Source: a bacterium UBA2219
GTDB taxonomy: Bacteria > Desulfobacterota > Deferrimicrobia > Deferrimicrobiales > Deferrimicrobiaceae
DNA length: 22,490 nt
Direction of reading: 5' to 3'
Assembly (NCBI GenBank): GCA_002327765.1
Contig: DCUH01000048.1
Span: 1-22,490 of the forward strand
Shown here: positions 6,602 through 14,431 of the stretch, one piece after another
Position numbering within the stretch: position 1 is the first letter of the stretch
How the letters are laid out: each line of letters starts with the position of its first letter
Made by a program: the position numbers and the translations under genes
The notes under the pieces: model-generated
What the model saw: the letters and a program-made list of their open reading frames with translations, nothing else
What the model was told of the DNA's origin: nothing
Databases searched by the model: none

Positions 6602-8056
6602 GTGAAAAAGATCCTCCTCGCCTTCCTCGTGCTGTCCGGCGCGATCCTGCTGGCCGGGATCGCGGCCCTGCTGTTCGTCGACGTGACCGCCTACAAGCCC
6701 CGGATCGAAAGCGCGGTGTCCGACGCGCTGGGGATGGAATTCCGGATCCGGGGGAGGATGGGACTGCGCCTCCTTCCCCCCGCCGGCGTCTCCCTGTCCG
6801 ACGTGCACCTCCGGAACCGCGGCACCGATCTCGCGAAGGCCGGGGCCGTCCGGGTGGGGATGGAGCTGCTCCCCCTGTTCCGCGGACAGCTGACGATAAC
6901 GAGTCTCATCCTCGTCGACCCGGAGGTACGGATCGAGAAGGGAGCGGACGGGAAATTCAATTTCGAAACGCCGCCCCGCGCGGCGAAAGCCCTCGCGCAG
7001 GGAGAAAAAGGGAAGGCCGCGGCCCGCTCGCTTGCCGTTGCGAAAGCCGCCCTCAAGGGCGGCTCGCTCGTGTACCTGGATCGCGCGACGGGCGCCAGGA
7101 CGGAAGTATCCGGCATCGAGGTCGCCCTGAAGGATCTCGCCTTCACGGCTTCCCCCGGCGCGCCGTCGACCGCGGGGATCCGCTTCTCCGGGACGCTACT
7201 GGCGAAGGAGCTGAAGACAGCGGAGGCGAGCGCGCGGAACCTGGAAGCGAAGGTGGCCGCCTCCGGCGGCATCCTCGATATCCGTCCCCTCACCTTGACG
7301 CTGTTCGGAGGGAAGGGCGAGGGAGGGATCCGCGGCGACCTGTCGAAGGGGGAGCCGGTCCTTCGGATCGACTACACGCTCGCGGGATTCCGGGCGGAGG
7401 AGTCGCTCGAAGCCGTCGCGGGGAAACGGGTGTTGAGCGGCCCGTTGACCCTTTCCCTGGACCTCGTCTGCAGGGGAAGCGATGCACAGCGGATGATACG
7501 GACGCTGAACGGGACCGCTTCCCTGCAGGGGAGCGGGCTGACCGTCCACGGGACGGACATCGACGGCGCGCTGTCGACCGTGGCCGCCGCGCAGAGGCTG
7601 AACCTGGCGGAGGTCGGCGCCTTCCTGCTCGCCGCCCCGCTCGGAAAGGCCGCCACGAAGGGTTACCGCTTCGGGGGGATCCGCGGGGACGCCGGCCGGG
7701 CGAAGGACACCGCGGTGACGAAGCTGGTCTCCGACTGGACGGTGCGCGACGGAGTCGCGCAGGCGCGGGACGTGGCGTTCTCGACCGGGAAAAACCGGAT
7801 CGCCCTGCAAGGGCGGCTGGACATGCCGAACGAGCGGTTCGCCGGCGTCACCGTGGCGGTGCTGGATCCCGCGGGGTGCGCGCGGATCCGGCAGAAGATC
7901 GACGGCCCGTTCCGCGATCCCCTGATGGACCAGGCCGGCGCCCTGGAGTCGGCGGTCATCGGGTCGGTCCTCGACCTGCTCGCGCCGGCGAAGAAGCTGA
8001 TCGGGGCGCCGGCGTGCAAGAGGTTCTACTCGGGGTCCGTTCCGCACCCCGGCTGA
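6602..8056 (+). CDS. AsmA-family protein
   Basis: 484 residues from a GTG start. A single membrane helix lies at about 4-26 (ILLAFLVLSGAILLAGIAALL), followed by AYKPRIESAVSDALGMEFRI, the AsmA N-terminal signature, and repeated beta-rich segments such as LLPPAGVSLSDVHLRN and SLILVDPEVRIEKGADG. The C-terminal AsmA domain (about 290-440) has LQGSGLTVHGTDID, and the protein ends near PACKRFYSG. AsmA-like proteins sit in the inner membrane with a large periplasmic part and are related to bridge-type lipid-transfer proteins. At 484 residues it is at the short end for the family. The start is set by the membrane helix; the frame runs further upstream through non-coding sequence. It diverges from the lipoprotein/OmpA operon, which also serves the envelope. 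Confidence 0.85.
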   Translation: MKKILLAFLVLSGAILLAGIAALLFVDVTAYKPRIESAVSDALGMEFRIRGRMGLRLLPPAGVSLSDVHLRNRGTDLAKAGAVRVGMELLPLFRGQLTITSLILVDPEVRIEKGADGKFNFETPPRAAKALAQGEKGKAAARSLAVAKAALKGGSLVYLDRATGARTEVSGIEVALKDLAFTASPGAPSTAGIRFSGTLLAKELKTAEASARNLEAKVAASGGILDIRPLTLTLFGGKGEGGIRGDLSKGEPVLRIDYTLAGFRAEESLEAVAGKRVLSGPLTLSLDLVCRGSDAQRMIRTLNGTASLQGSGLTVHGTDIDGALSTVAAAQRLNLAEVGAFLLAAPLGKAATKGYRFGGIRGDAGRAKDTAVTKLVSDWTVRDGVAQARDVAFSTGKNRIALQGRLDMPNERFAGVTVAVLDPAGCARIRQKIDGPFRDPLMDQAGALESAVIGSVLDLLAPAKKLIGAPACKRFYSGSVPHPG

Positions 8057-8063
8057 CGCGCCG

Positions 8064-8525
8064 CTATCCCTGCCGCTTCCTGGCCTGCACCCTTTGCTGC
8101 GCCTCCGCGTTCCTCCGGCGGTCCTCCTCGTTCTCGAGGATCAGGGGGGGGACCTCGGCGGGGCGCCCGTTATCGTCGAGGGCCACCATGACGAAGTACG
8201 ACGTGTTCGTGTGGGTCCTCTTCCCCGTGCGCAGATCCTCGGCCTCGACGCGGACCCCCACTTCCATGGAAGTGCGCCCCACGTAGTTCAGGGAGGCGTA
8301 GAGCGTCACGAGGTTCCCGACGTAGACGGGGGCGTGGAACTCGAAGCGGTCCACGGTGGCCGTGACGCAGTTGCGCCCCGAGTGGCGGATCGCCACCACG
8401 CCGGAGGCCGAGTCGGCCAGCTTCATGATGTTTCCGCCGTGCACGTTGCCGGCGGCGTTGGCGTCCAGCGGCGTCATCATCTGGGCCATTTCGAGGCGGG
8501 ACGCGGATGCGGGCTTGCCTTCCAT
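8064..8525 (-). CDS. Hotdog-fold acyl-CoA thioesterase (YciA/ACOT type)
   Basis: 153 residues, the usual size of a single-domain hotdog thioesterase that hydrolyses acyl-CoA to free acid and CoA in the cytoplasm. The signature AAGNVHGGNIMKLADSASG lies near 24-43, followed by VTATVDRFEFHAPVYVG and YVGRTSMEVGV. These match the acyl-CoA hydrolase (YciA / cytosolic ACOT) branch rather than PaaI. The ATG at 8525 is chosen because the longer frame on this strand runs through the anti-sigma gene in another frame. It begins 23 bp after that gene's stop, so it may be read as the last gene of the sigma operon, though no functional link is apparent. Confidence 0.9.
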   Translation of the reverse strand: MEGKPASASRLEMAQMMTPLDANAAGNVHGGNIMKLADSASGVVAIRHSGRNCVTATVDRFEFHAPVYVGNLVTLYASLNYVGRTSMEVGVRVEAEDLRTGKRTHTNTSYFVMVALDDNGRPAEVPPLILENEEDRRRNAEAQQRVQARKRQG

Positions 8526-8548
8526 CGGGATCGTACTCCCTTCCCTGG

Positions 8549-9646
8549 TTAATATTTCCTGTCGGAAGAAGGAAGCGGCCTGCCCTGCACCTCGGGCCGC
8601 CGCTCGAGGTACGCCCCGAGCGCGCGCCCCGCGGGGAAGCGCCGCCGCGTCTCCTCGAGGACGGCATCCGCCTCCGCGAGCCGGTTCTGCCGGTCGAGCA
8701 GCTCGGCGAGGAACACCATCCCCCTCTCCCGCGCCTCCGGGGGGTTCTTCCGGGAAAGACACGCGCGCTGGGCGGTTTCCGCCTCCGCGAGCAGCCCCCG
8801 GCCGGCGAGCGCGCGCGCCTCCTCGCACGGGGAAGAGGGCCCTTCCGGCGCGGCCGCGGCGATCGATTTCGACGCGGCCCGTTGCGCCTTCATCCCCCCC
8901 GCGGCGGGCGCCGCTTCCCCCGCCGGCGCGGCGGCGAGGCGGTCCCCGTTCATCTCCTTTCCATAAAGGAGTGCCGTTTCCCGCGACCCCTTCGCCCCGT
9001 CGTCCGTCGCGGCGGGGCCGGCGGGCGCGGGCGGCGCGGCGGCCGGCGGCGCGGGCGGCTCCGGCGCGGGCGGCAGCGCGGGCGACCCCTCGGCGGCCGG
9101 GGCGGATTCGCGGGGAGCGGCGGCGACGCCGGCGGCCCGCGACGCGTCCGGGGCAGCGCGGCGTCCCGCTTGCGGGGCGGAGGGCCGGCTCTCCGGCAGA
9201 GGCCCCTTCGCTTCCTCGTCCGGAAGCGCCCGCGGCCGTTCCCCCGTCGCGGCGGGAGGGGCGGACGGCGGCGACGTCCTCGAGAACGGGTCCATCCCGG
9301 TCTGCCGTACGACCACGAGGAGCAGGGCGGCCGCGGCGGCGACGGGAATGAAATACGGCAGCCGCCTCGCCCAGCCGCGCTCCGGCCGCGGCGCCTTCGC
9401 GGGGACCGACTCCCCTTCGGCACGCTCCGCCGCCACGCGCTCCATCACCCGGCGGTTGAACCGCTCCCAGTACTCCGGGCCCGGGTCCGGGACGCCGACG
9501 CCCGCGTCGATCTCCGCCAGCCGGGCGAGGGCGGCGGAGCATTCGCCGCAGCCGCGGAGATGCTCCTCCACCCGCGCGCGGTCGGCGGGCGCAAGCTCCC
9601 CGTCGTGGTAGGCGGCCAGCAGTTCGCGCGTCTTCCCGCAGTCCAT
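8549..9646 (-). CDS. Zinc-finger anti-sigma factor with periplasmic TPR-like tail
   Basis: 365 residues. The N-terminus is a zinc anti-sigma (ZAS/zf-HC2) domain with His29-x3-Cys33-x2-Cys36 (EEHLRGCGEC). One membrane helix lies at about 97-114 (PYFIPVAAAAALLLVVV). A very long alanine/proline-rich linker runs from about 120 to 270, and a C-terminal helical, TPR-like domain spans 273-349 (CEEARALAGRGLLAEAETA, LAELLDRQNRLAEADAVL). In such proteins the cytoplasmic domain holds the ECF sigma factor and the outer part senses an envelope signal. The ATG at 9646 shares its A with the sigma gene's TGA stop and has GGAGGAGG 6 bases upstream. The linker may reach across the periplasm; the TPR-like part may bind another envelope protein. 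Confidence 0.87.
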   Translation of the reverse strand: MDCGKTRELLAAYHDGELAPADRARVEEHLRGCGECSAALARLAEIDAGVGVPDPGPEYWERFNRRVMERVAAERAEGESVPAKAPRPERGWARRLPYFIPVAAAAALLLVVVRQTGMDPFSRTSPPSAPPAATGERPRALPDEEAKGPLPESRPSAPQAGRRAAPDASRAAGVAAAPRESAPAAEGSPALPPAPEPPAPPAAAPPAPAGPAATDDGAKGSRETALLYGKEMNGDRLAAAPAGEAAPAAGGMKAQRAASKSIAAAAPEGPSSPCEEARALAGRGLLAEAETAQRACLSRKNPPEARERGMVFLAELLDRQNRLAEADAVLEETRRRFPAGRALGAYLERRPEVQGRPLPSSDRKY

Positions 9647-10217
9647 CACGAGCCTCCTCCCGCCCCCTTCCCCAGCAGGGCGGCCAGCCGCTCCCGGGCA
9701 CGGGAGAGGCGGGACATCACGGTGCCGGCGGGGACCCCGAGGGCTTCCGCGATCTCCGCGTAGGAAAGCCCCTCCACCGCCCGGAGCACCAGCACGGCGC
9801 GCAGCTCGGACGGCAGCCCCGCCATCGCGCCGGCCACGCGCTCCGTCTCCTGTTTTCGCTCCGCCGCCGCCTCGGGGTCCGGCGAGGGGTCCGGGGCTTC
9901 CGGCGCCTCGCTTTCCGGTACCCGGGGAATCCCCGCGCCCGCGTCGCGGCGAAGGGAGAGCCCGTGTTCCAGGCGATCTTCCTCAGCCAGGGGCCGAAGG
10001 GGCGCGACGGATCGTAGGAGGGAAGCGACCGGAAGAGGCGCACGAACGTCTCCTGGGCGGCGTCGTCGGCGTCGGCCGCGTTCCCCGTCGCCGACCAGCA
10101 GAGGCGGTACACCGCCTGCCGGTGACGCGTCACCAGCGCCTCGAACGCGGCGCGGTCCCCCTTCGCCGCCCGTTCGGCCAGTCGGCTGTCCTGTTCATCC
10201 GCCCGGTCCGTCGCCAT
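9646..10217 (-). CDS. ECF-type RNA polymerase sigma factor, interrupted by an apparent one-base deletion
   Basis: Two frames together give a full ECF sigma factor of about 190 residues. The first frame, from ATG 10217 (MATDRADEQDS), covers region 2: FEALVTRHRQAVYRLCW, DADDAAQETFVRLFR and PFGPWLRKIAWNT. The second frame carries the linker (LSLRRDAGAGIPRVPES) and region 4, with LPSELRAVLVLRAVEGLSYA, EIAEALGVPAGTVMSRLSRA and RERL. The switch is at about 9958-9968, where one base seems to be missing (ACGGGCTC in place of a codon-preserving ACGGNGCTC). Region 4 codon use is normal and the anti-sigma gene is intact and overlapping, so a sequencing or assembly error or a very recent mutation is likely. 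It should pair with the downstream anti-sigma factor and read the GGAATAA-N16-GTATA promoters upstream. Confidence 0.83.
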
Positions 10218-10228
10218 CCCATACCCTC

Positions 10229-10256
10229 TATACCACACGATCCGGGGAATTATTCC
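10229..10256 (-). promoter_or_regulatory. Predicted ECF promoter facing the sigma/anti-sigma genes
   Basis: GGAATAA (10256-10250), 16 bases, then GTATA (10233-10229) on the minus strand. The identical element with the same spacing faces the other way at 10287-10314. A GGAA-type -35 is characteristic of ECF sigma factors, so auto-activation is likely. The -10 end is only 11 bp from the ATG at 10217, which would leave a very short leader. Confidence 0.7.
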
Positions 10257-10270
10257 ATGCGGGGAAAACC

Positions 10271-10288
10271 CCCGGCCTCCCGGCCGGG
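10271..10288. repeat. GC-rich hairpin between the divergent promoters
   Basis: CCCGGCC-TCCC-GGCCGGG is a perfect 7-bp inverted repeat whose right arm touches the -35 element of the plus-strand promoter. It could insulate the two promoters or simply be GC-rich spacer. Confidence 0.3.
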
Positions 10289-10314
10289 AATAAAAAGGGG
10301 GCCTCGCGGGTATA
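10287..10314 (+). promoter_or_regulatory. Predicted ECF promoter facing the VWA gene
   Basis: GGAATAA (10287-10293), 16 bases, GTATA (10310-10314). It matches the divergent element at 10256-10229 exactly in both boxes and spacing. Transcription would start near 10321, giving a leader of about 40 nt that contains the GGAACGGAGGA ribosome binding site of the VWA gene. Confidence 0.72.
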
Positions 10315-10360
10315 TCGGGCAGGAAACGGAAACCACACCCCGTAAGGAACGGAGGACCCA

Positions 10361-11722
10361 ATGGAAAAAGCAAGCATCCCCGGGAAGATCGGCGCGCTGG
10401 CGGCCGCTCTGCTGACCGCCGCGCTGCTGGCCGCCGCGCCCGGAGCGTCGCGCGCCTCGGCTTCAACCCTCGCCCTGGACGTCCGGCCCGAGAACCGGAC
10501 GATCCTCGTCCCCGGCCCCGGCGCCGGGACGGTCCAGATCCAGGTGATCGCCCCCGACGACCCGGCCCCACGCCGCCGGCCGAACCTGAACCTTTCCCTC
10601 GTCATCGACCGCAGCGGCTCCATGTCGGGCGCGCGGAAGCTCGACTACGTGAAGACGGCCGCCCACCAGTTGGTGGACATGATGGGGCCCGACGACATCC
10701 TGTCCATCGTCACCTACGACGACCGGGTGGCGGTCCCGTGGCGGGCGCGGCGCGTGGACCGCAACCGGGAATCGCTCCACCGGATCGTCGACGGGATCTA
10801 TCCCGGAGGAAGCACCTTCCTGTCCGGCGGCCTGGAGGAGGGGTTCCGCCAGGCGAAGGAAGGGCGGCGCAGGGGGTACCTCAACCGGGTCCTCCTCCTG
10901 TCGGACGGGCTGGCCAACGTGGGGGTGACCCACCGGGGGGCGCTTCGGGAAATGGCCGGGAACATGGCGCGGCAGGGCGTCTCGGTGTCGACCTTCGGCG
11001 TGGGGAACGATTTCGACGAGGAGCTGATGGCGGGCGCCGCCGCGGCCGGCGGCGGCAACTACCGGTATCTCGGCGACCCGGAACGGATCGTGGCGGCGTT
11101 GAGCGACGAGCTGCATTCGGCTTCGAGGACGTGCGCCGCCGACGTGGAGATCCTCATCCGGCTGCGGAGCGGCTGCCGCTTCGGCTCGGCGCTGGGGCGC
11201 GAATGGCGCCGCGAGGGCGATACCTACGTGATCCGGCTGGGCGACCTGCCGGCGGGCGGGCGGCGCACGGTCTTCGCGAACCTGAACGTGGAGGGCGACC
11301 GCCCCGGGACGCGCGAGGTCGGCGAGGTTGCGCTGCGCTACCGCGACCCGGTCTCCGAAAAAACCGTGACCGCCGCGCCGACGACCGTCTCCCTGGAGCT
11401 GGTGCGCGACGAGCGGCTGCACCGCGAGGGGTTCGACCGGTCGGTCCAGGAGAGGAAGGCGGTGGCGGAATCGAGCGTGATGGTCCAGGAGGCCGCCCGG
11501 CTGGCCGACGAGGGGAAGAAGGACAAGGCGAAAGAACTGCTCGGCAGGGCGGCGGCGGGACTCTCCGCGGCGCCGGCGTCGCCGGCCGTGAAGGCCGAGA
11601 TGGAACGGGCGTCCGAGTACGGGAAACGGCTCGACGCGATGGGCGACATGCGCTCCGAGGAGGCGAAGGGAGTCCAGAAGTCGATCAAGTACGATTCGCA
11701 CCGGCAGCTGCGGGAGCAGTGA
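10361..11722 (+). CDS. Exported VWA-domain protein of the ECF regulon
   Basis: 453 residues starting at an ATG with GGAGG 5 bases ahead. A signal peptide covers about 1-34 (ALAAALLTAALLAAAPGASRASA). The VWA domain spans about 75-250 with an intact metal-ion-dependent adhesion site: DRSGSMSG with Asp83, Ser85 and Ser87, Thr152 in GGSTFLSGG and Asp182 in LLLSDGLANVG. It resembles the YfbK / calcium-activated-chloride-channel-like VWA proteins. A beta-rich domain follows (about 255-350), then a helical C-terminal region (370-453) with EEGKKDKAKELLGRA-like repeats. It should act in the periplasm or on the surface through metal-dependent protein binding. The divergent sigma-type promoter ties it to the ECF/anti-sigma pair, so it is probably an effector or a sensor partner. 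Confidence 0.87.
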   Translation: MEKASIPGKIGALAAALLTAALLAAAPGASRASASTLALDVRPENRTILVPGPGAGTVQIQVIAPDDPAPRRRPNLNLSLVIDRSGSMSGARKLDYVKTAAHQLVDMMGPDDILSIVTYDDRVAVPWRARRVDRNRESLHRIVDGIYPGGSTFLSGGLEEGFRQAKEGRRRGYLNRVLLLSDGLANVGVTHRGALREMAGNMARQGVSVSTFGVGNDFDEELMAGAAAAGGGNYRYLGDPERIVAALSDELHSASRTCAADVEILIRLRSGCRFGSALGREWRREGDTYVIRLGDLPAGGRRTVFANLNVEGDRPGTREVGEVALRYRDPVSEKTVTAAPTTVSLELVRDERLHREGFDRSVQERKAVAESSVMVQEAARLADEGKKDKAKELLGRAAAGLSAAPASPAVKAEMERASEYGKRLDAMGDMRSEEAKGVQKSIKYDSHRQLREQ

Positions 11723-11724
11723 GC

Positions 11725-11787
11725 GGTTCCGCGGAACCCCCGCAGCATCGCCCCGGCACGGTCCGGCGGGCTACCGCCCCCGGACCG
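11725..11787. terminator. Inverted repeats between convergent genes
   Basis: The 14-bp palindrome GGTTCCGCGGAACC (11725-11738) directly follows the VWA stop. A second hairpin, CGGTCCGG...CCGGACCG (11759-11787) with inner GGCGG/CCGCC, overlaps the stop codon of the convergent thioesterase gene. No U-runs are present, so this is at best a GC-rich bidirectional terminator region. Confidence 0.45.
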
Positions 11788-12202
11788 GGGCCAGGGTGAC
11801 CGTCGCCTTGGCCACCAGCTTCTCCGCCCCGTCCCGCACCGCGTACACTTCCGACTCCGCGACGGACAGCGTCTTCCCCGCCTTCAGCACCGTGGCGCGG
11901 CAGCGGAGCCGCTCGCCGACGGCGGGGCGCAGGAAATTGATCTTGAACTCCGCGGACAGGACCAGGTACCCCTCCGGGACCAGCGTCCCCGTCGCGCCGC
12001 CCGCCGTGTGGTCGGCCAGCGTCGCCTGCACCCCCGCGTGGATGTAGCCGTCCTGCTGCATGTGCTTCGGAAGGATGTCGATGTGCGTCTCGCACCACCC
12101 GGGGCCCAGGTCGTCGAGGACCAGCCCGATGTCCATGGCGAACCGCGATTTGCGGATGATGGCCGTCGCGTGTTCCCTGTAGTTCGGGTTCTGCGGCTCC
12201 AT
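11771..12202 (-). CDS. PaaI-type hotdog thioesterase
   Basis: 143 residues from ATG 12202 (MEPQNPNYREHA). The signature YIHAGVQATLADHTAGGA near 64-82 is the PaaI form of the hotdog fold, in which the conserved HGG is HAG and the downstream Asp (LAD) serves the thioester. LSAEFKINFLRPAVGERL and RCRATVLKAGKTLSVAESEV follow in the usual order. Such enzymes hydrolyse aryl- or acyl-CoA in the cytoplasm; the substrate cannot be told here. A longer frame to 12289 would run into the start of the divergent permease gene and shows no ribosome binding site. The gap of 86 bp to that permease must hold both promoters; a TAGAAT at 12246-12251 is the only -10-like sequence seen. Confidence 0.85.
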   Translation of the reverse strand: MEPQNPNYREHATAIIRKSRFAMDIGLVLDDLGPGWCETHIDILPKHMQQDGYIHAGVQATLADHTAGGATGTLVPEGYLVLSAEFKINFLRPAVGERLRCRATVLKAGKTLSVAESEVYAVRDGAEKLVAKATVTLAPVRGR

Positions 12203-12288
12203 GCCGCCACTATCCGCCGAACCGGCCCGGCGCGTCAATACGCGGTAGAATCCATGGAGACCGAAGAACGCGGGATCCGGGGGCCCCA

Positions 12289-13566
12289 TTGAAGCTCCGT
12301 TACGGACTCGACGACCGCCTCCCGGCGGCGGAGACGGCCTCGCAGGCCCTGCAGTGGCTGGCGATGTCGCTTCCGTTCGTCGTCATCGCCGGCTCCGTGG
12401 CCGCCGGCCACCATACCGCCGACCCGGCGCTGCGGACCGTCTACCTGCAGAAGGCGGCGTTCGCCACGGCGCTGATGATCCTCGGGCAGGCGCTTTTCGG
12501 GCACCGGCTCACGCTGGTCGCCGGCCCCGCCACGGCGCTTCTGCTCGGCATCCTCGGAAGCCGGACGTCCCCGGACGCCGTCTACACCGCCGCCGCCGTC
12601 TGCGGGGCCTTCCTCGCGGCGATCTCGGCGGCGGGGCTCTTCGGCGCGCTCCGGGGCGTCTTCACGCGGCGCGTGACTGCGGCGGTGGTCCTCCTCCTCG
12701 CCTTCACCATGGTCCCGACGATCGTCCGGCTCCTGACGGAAGGCCCTTCCGGCGCGCCTTCCACGCGCCTCGGCTTCGCCGCTGCGTACGTCCTTGCGCT
12801 CTTCTCGGCCCACCGGCTCCTGCCGGCGGCGGGGCGGTCGTTCCTGATCGCGGCGGGCATGGCGGCGGGGGCCGCGGGGTACTACGGGATCTTCGGGTTC
12901 CCGGGGGCCGCCGAAATCCTCGGCCGCCCCGAGCCGATCGCGCCGTTCTTCTCCGGCTTCACGAAACCGGACTTCGATCCAGGGACGATCGCGTCGTTCC
13001 TCTTCTGCTACCTCGCCCTCGCCCTGAACGAGATCGGCTCGATGCAGGCGGTCGCGCCGCTGCTGCGGCCGGAAGGGATGGAGAAGCGGACCCGAAAAGG
13101 GATGACGGTGGCGGGCGTCGTGAACCTCGTCGCGGGGATGCTGGGCGTCATCGGCCCCGTCGACTACTCTTTAAGCCCCGGGGTCATCGCAACGACCGGC
13201 TGCGGCTCGCGGCGGCCGCTGGTGCCGGCGGCGCTCCTTCTCGCGCTGGCGTCGCTTTCGCCCGCGGCGCTGGCGGTCGTGGGCGCCATCCCCCCGGTCG
13301 TGATCGGCGGGATCCTCATCTACACGCTTTCCGGCCAGGTCGCGGCGGGGATGGCCGCCGCCTTCGAGGGCGGGACGTTTTCCTTCGAGGACGGCCTGGT
13401 GATCGGGCTCCCGCTCCTGGCGGGAACGGTCGCGGCGTTCCTGCCGCCGGCGGCGTTCGAGGGGGCCCCGGCCGCGGTCCGCACCGTCGCCGGGAACGGG
13501 TTCGTCGTGGGGATCGTCTCGGTACTGGTCCTCGACCGGGCGTTCCGGGCGAAGCCGGCCGCCTGA
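12289..13566 (+). CDS. NCS2-like (xanthine/uracil-type) permease, divergent
   Basis: 425 residues with about 12 to 14 hydrophobic segments. NCS2-like features: ATALMILGQALFGHRLTLVA near the N-terminus; a conserved acidic position in LALALNEIGSMQAVAPLL; a central motif GPVDYSLSPGVIATTGCGSR matching the family's serine-proline-GV pattern and TG..SR ending; and AVVGAIPPVVIGGILI. Family members import nucleobases or related weak acids with protons or sodium. The similarity is clear in motif order but weak in detail, so the substrate may not be a nucleobase. The frame opens with TTG (12289) and there is no in-frame ATG or GTG before the first membrane segment; the ribosome binding site is a poor GGGGG. 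It ends 22 bp from the convergent SPFH gene. Confidence 0.72.
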   Translation: MKLRYGLDDRLPAAETASQALQWLAMSLPFVVIAGSVAAGHHTADPALRTVYLQKAAFATALMILGQALFGHRLTLVAGPATALLLGILGSRTSPDAVYTAAAVCGAFLAAISAAGLFGALRGVFTRRVTAAVVLLLAFTMVPTIVRLLTEGPSGAPSTRLGFAAAYVLALFSAHRLLPAAGRSFLIAAGMAAGAAGYYGIFGFPGAAEILGRPEPIAPFFSGFTKPDFDPGTIASFLFCYLALALNEIGSMQAVAPLLRPEGMEKRTRKGMTVAGVVNLVAGMLGVIGPVDYSLSPGVIATTGCGSRRPLVPAALLLALASLSPAALAVVGAIPPVVIGGILIYTLSGQVAAGMAAAFEGGTFSFEDGLVIGLPLLAGTVAAFLPPAAFEGAPAAVRTVAGNGFVVGIVSVLVLDRAFRAKPAA

Positions 13567-13588
13567 ATCGAAACCCCGCCCCGCCGGC

Positions 13589-14431
13589 TCACTCCCTCCC
13601 CAGCAGCCCCCGGATGGCCCCCTTGATGTCGGGCGGCAGCACGATCAGCTTGGAGTTGCCGGACGCGGAGAGGTCGTGGATCACCTTGATGTACCGGTCC
13701 CCCAGGAGGAACATGGCGGGGGTCTCCCGGTCGCCGACCGCGTCGGCGATCTCCCGGATCGCGTCGGAGGACGCCTTCGCCAGCGCGATCTGCGCCTCCG
13801 CTTCCCGGCGGGCCGCCTCGAGCCGCCCGTCCGCCTGCAGGATGGCCGCCTGCTTGTTCCCTTCCGCCTCGGTGATCGTCGCGCGCCGGGTCCGCTCGGC
13901 CGCCGCCTGCTTTTCCATGGCCTCCTGCATCGACTGCGACGGCCGGATGTCGCGCACCTCGGCGCTCTTCACCGTGATGCCCCACCCCGCGATCTCATGG
14001 GAGACCGCCTCTTTGAGCTTCGCCTTGATCGTCTCCCGGTTGGAGAGCGCCTCGTCGATCTCCATGCCGCCGATAATCGCGCGCAGCGTGGTCATGACCA
14101 GGTTCTTGATCGCGAAAACGTAGTCCTGGACCCCGTAGGACGCCTCCTGGGGGTTCGACACCTTGATGAAGGAGATGGCGTTCACCACGACGACGGCGTT
14201 GTCCTTGGTGATCGCCTCGAGGTCGTCCACCTCGACCGGCTGGTCCTTCGTCAGAACCTTGTAGGCCACGCGGTCCATGTAGGGAACGATGATGTTCAGC
14301 CCCGGCCGCAGGGTCCGGTGATACTTCCCGAGCCGCTCCACGACGTATTCCCACCCCTGGGGGACGATCCGCACCCCCATGAACAGGGTGACCGCGATGA
14401 ACAGCAGGACGACGACGAAGAACTCGGTCAT
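13589..14431 (-). CDS. SPFH/Band 7 (stomatin/slipin-like) membrane protein
   Basis: 280 residues. One N-terminal membrane helix (3-20, FFVVVLLFIAVTLFMGVRIV) is followed by the Band 7 domain (about 22-180) with VPQGWEYVVERLGKYHRTL, GLNIIVPYMDRVAYKV and DNAVVVVNAISFIKV. A coiled-coil stretch rich in Ala, Glu and Arg spans about 172-235 (QAAAERTRRATITEAEGNKQ), and a closing small domain holds the rest. SPFH proteins form large ring-shaped oligomers in the membrane and scaffold proteases or other membrane proteins. Its ATG overlaps the NfeD gene stop as ATGA, with GGAGGGAGG upstream. The NfeD-SPFH pairing is a well-known conserved unit, which supports the assignment. Confidence 0.93.
   Translation of the reverse strand: MTEFFVVVLLFIAVTLFMGVRIVPQGWEYVVERLGKYHRTLRPGLNIIVPYMDRVAYKVLTKDQPVEVDDLEAITKDNAVVVVNAISFIKVSNPQEASYGVQDYVFAIKNLVMTTLRAIIGGMEIDEALSNRETIKAKLKEAVSHEIAGWGITVKSAEVRDIRPSQSMQEAMEKQAAAERTRRATITEAEGNKQAAILQADGRLEAARREAEAQIALAKASSDAIREIADAVGDRETPAMFLLGDRYIKVIHDLSASGNSKLIVLPPDIKGAIRGLLGRE

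Noticed and set aside
8356..9763. Plus-strand Arg/Pro-rich frames (331 aa and 418 aa) opposite the anti-sigma gene
   Set aside because: They mirror the alanine/proline linker codons of the anti-sigma factor and contain no motif.
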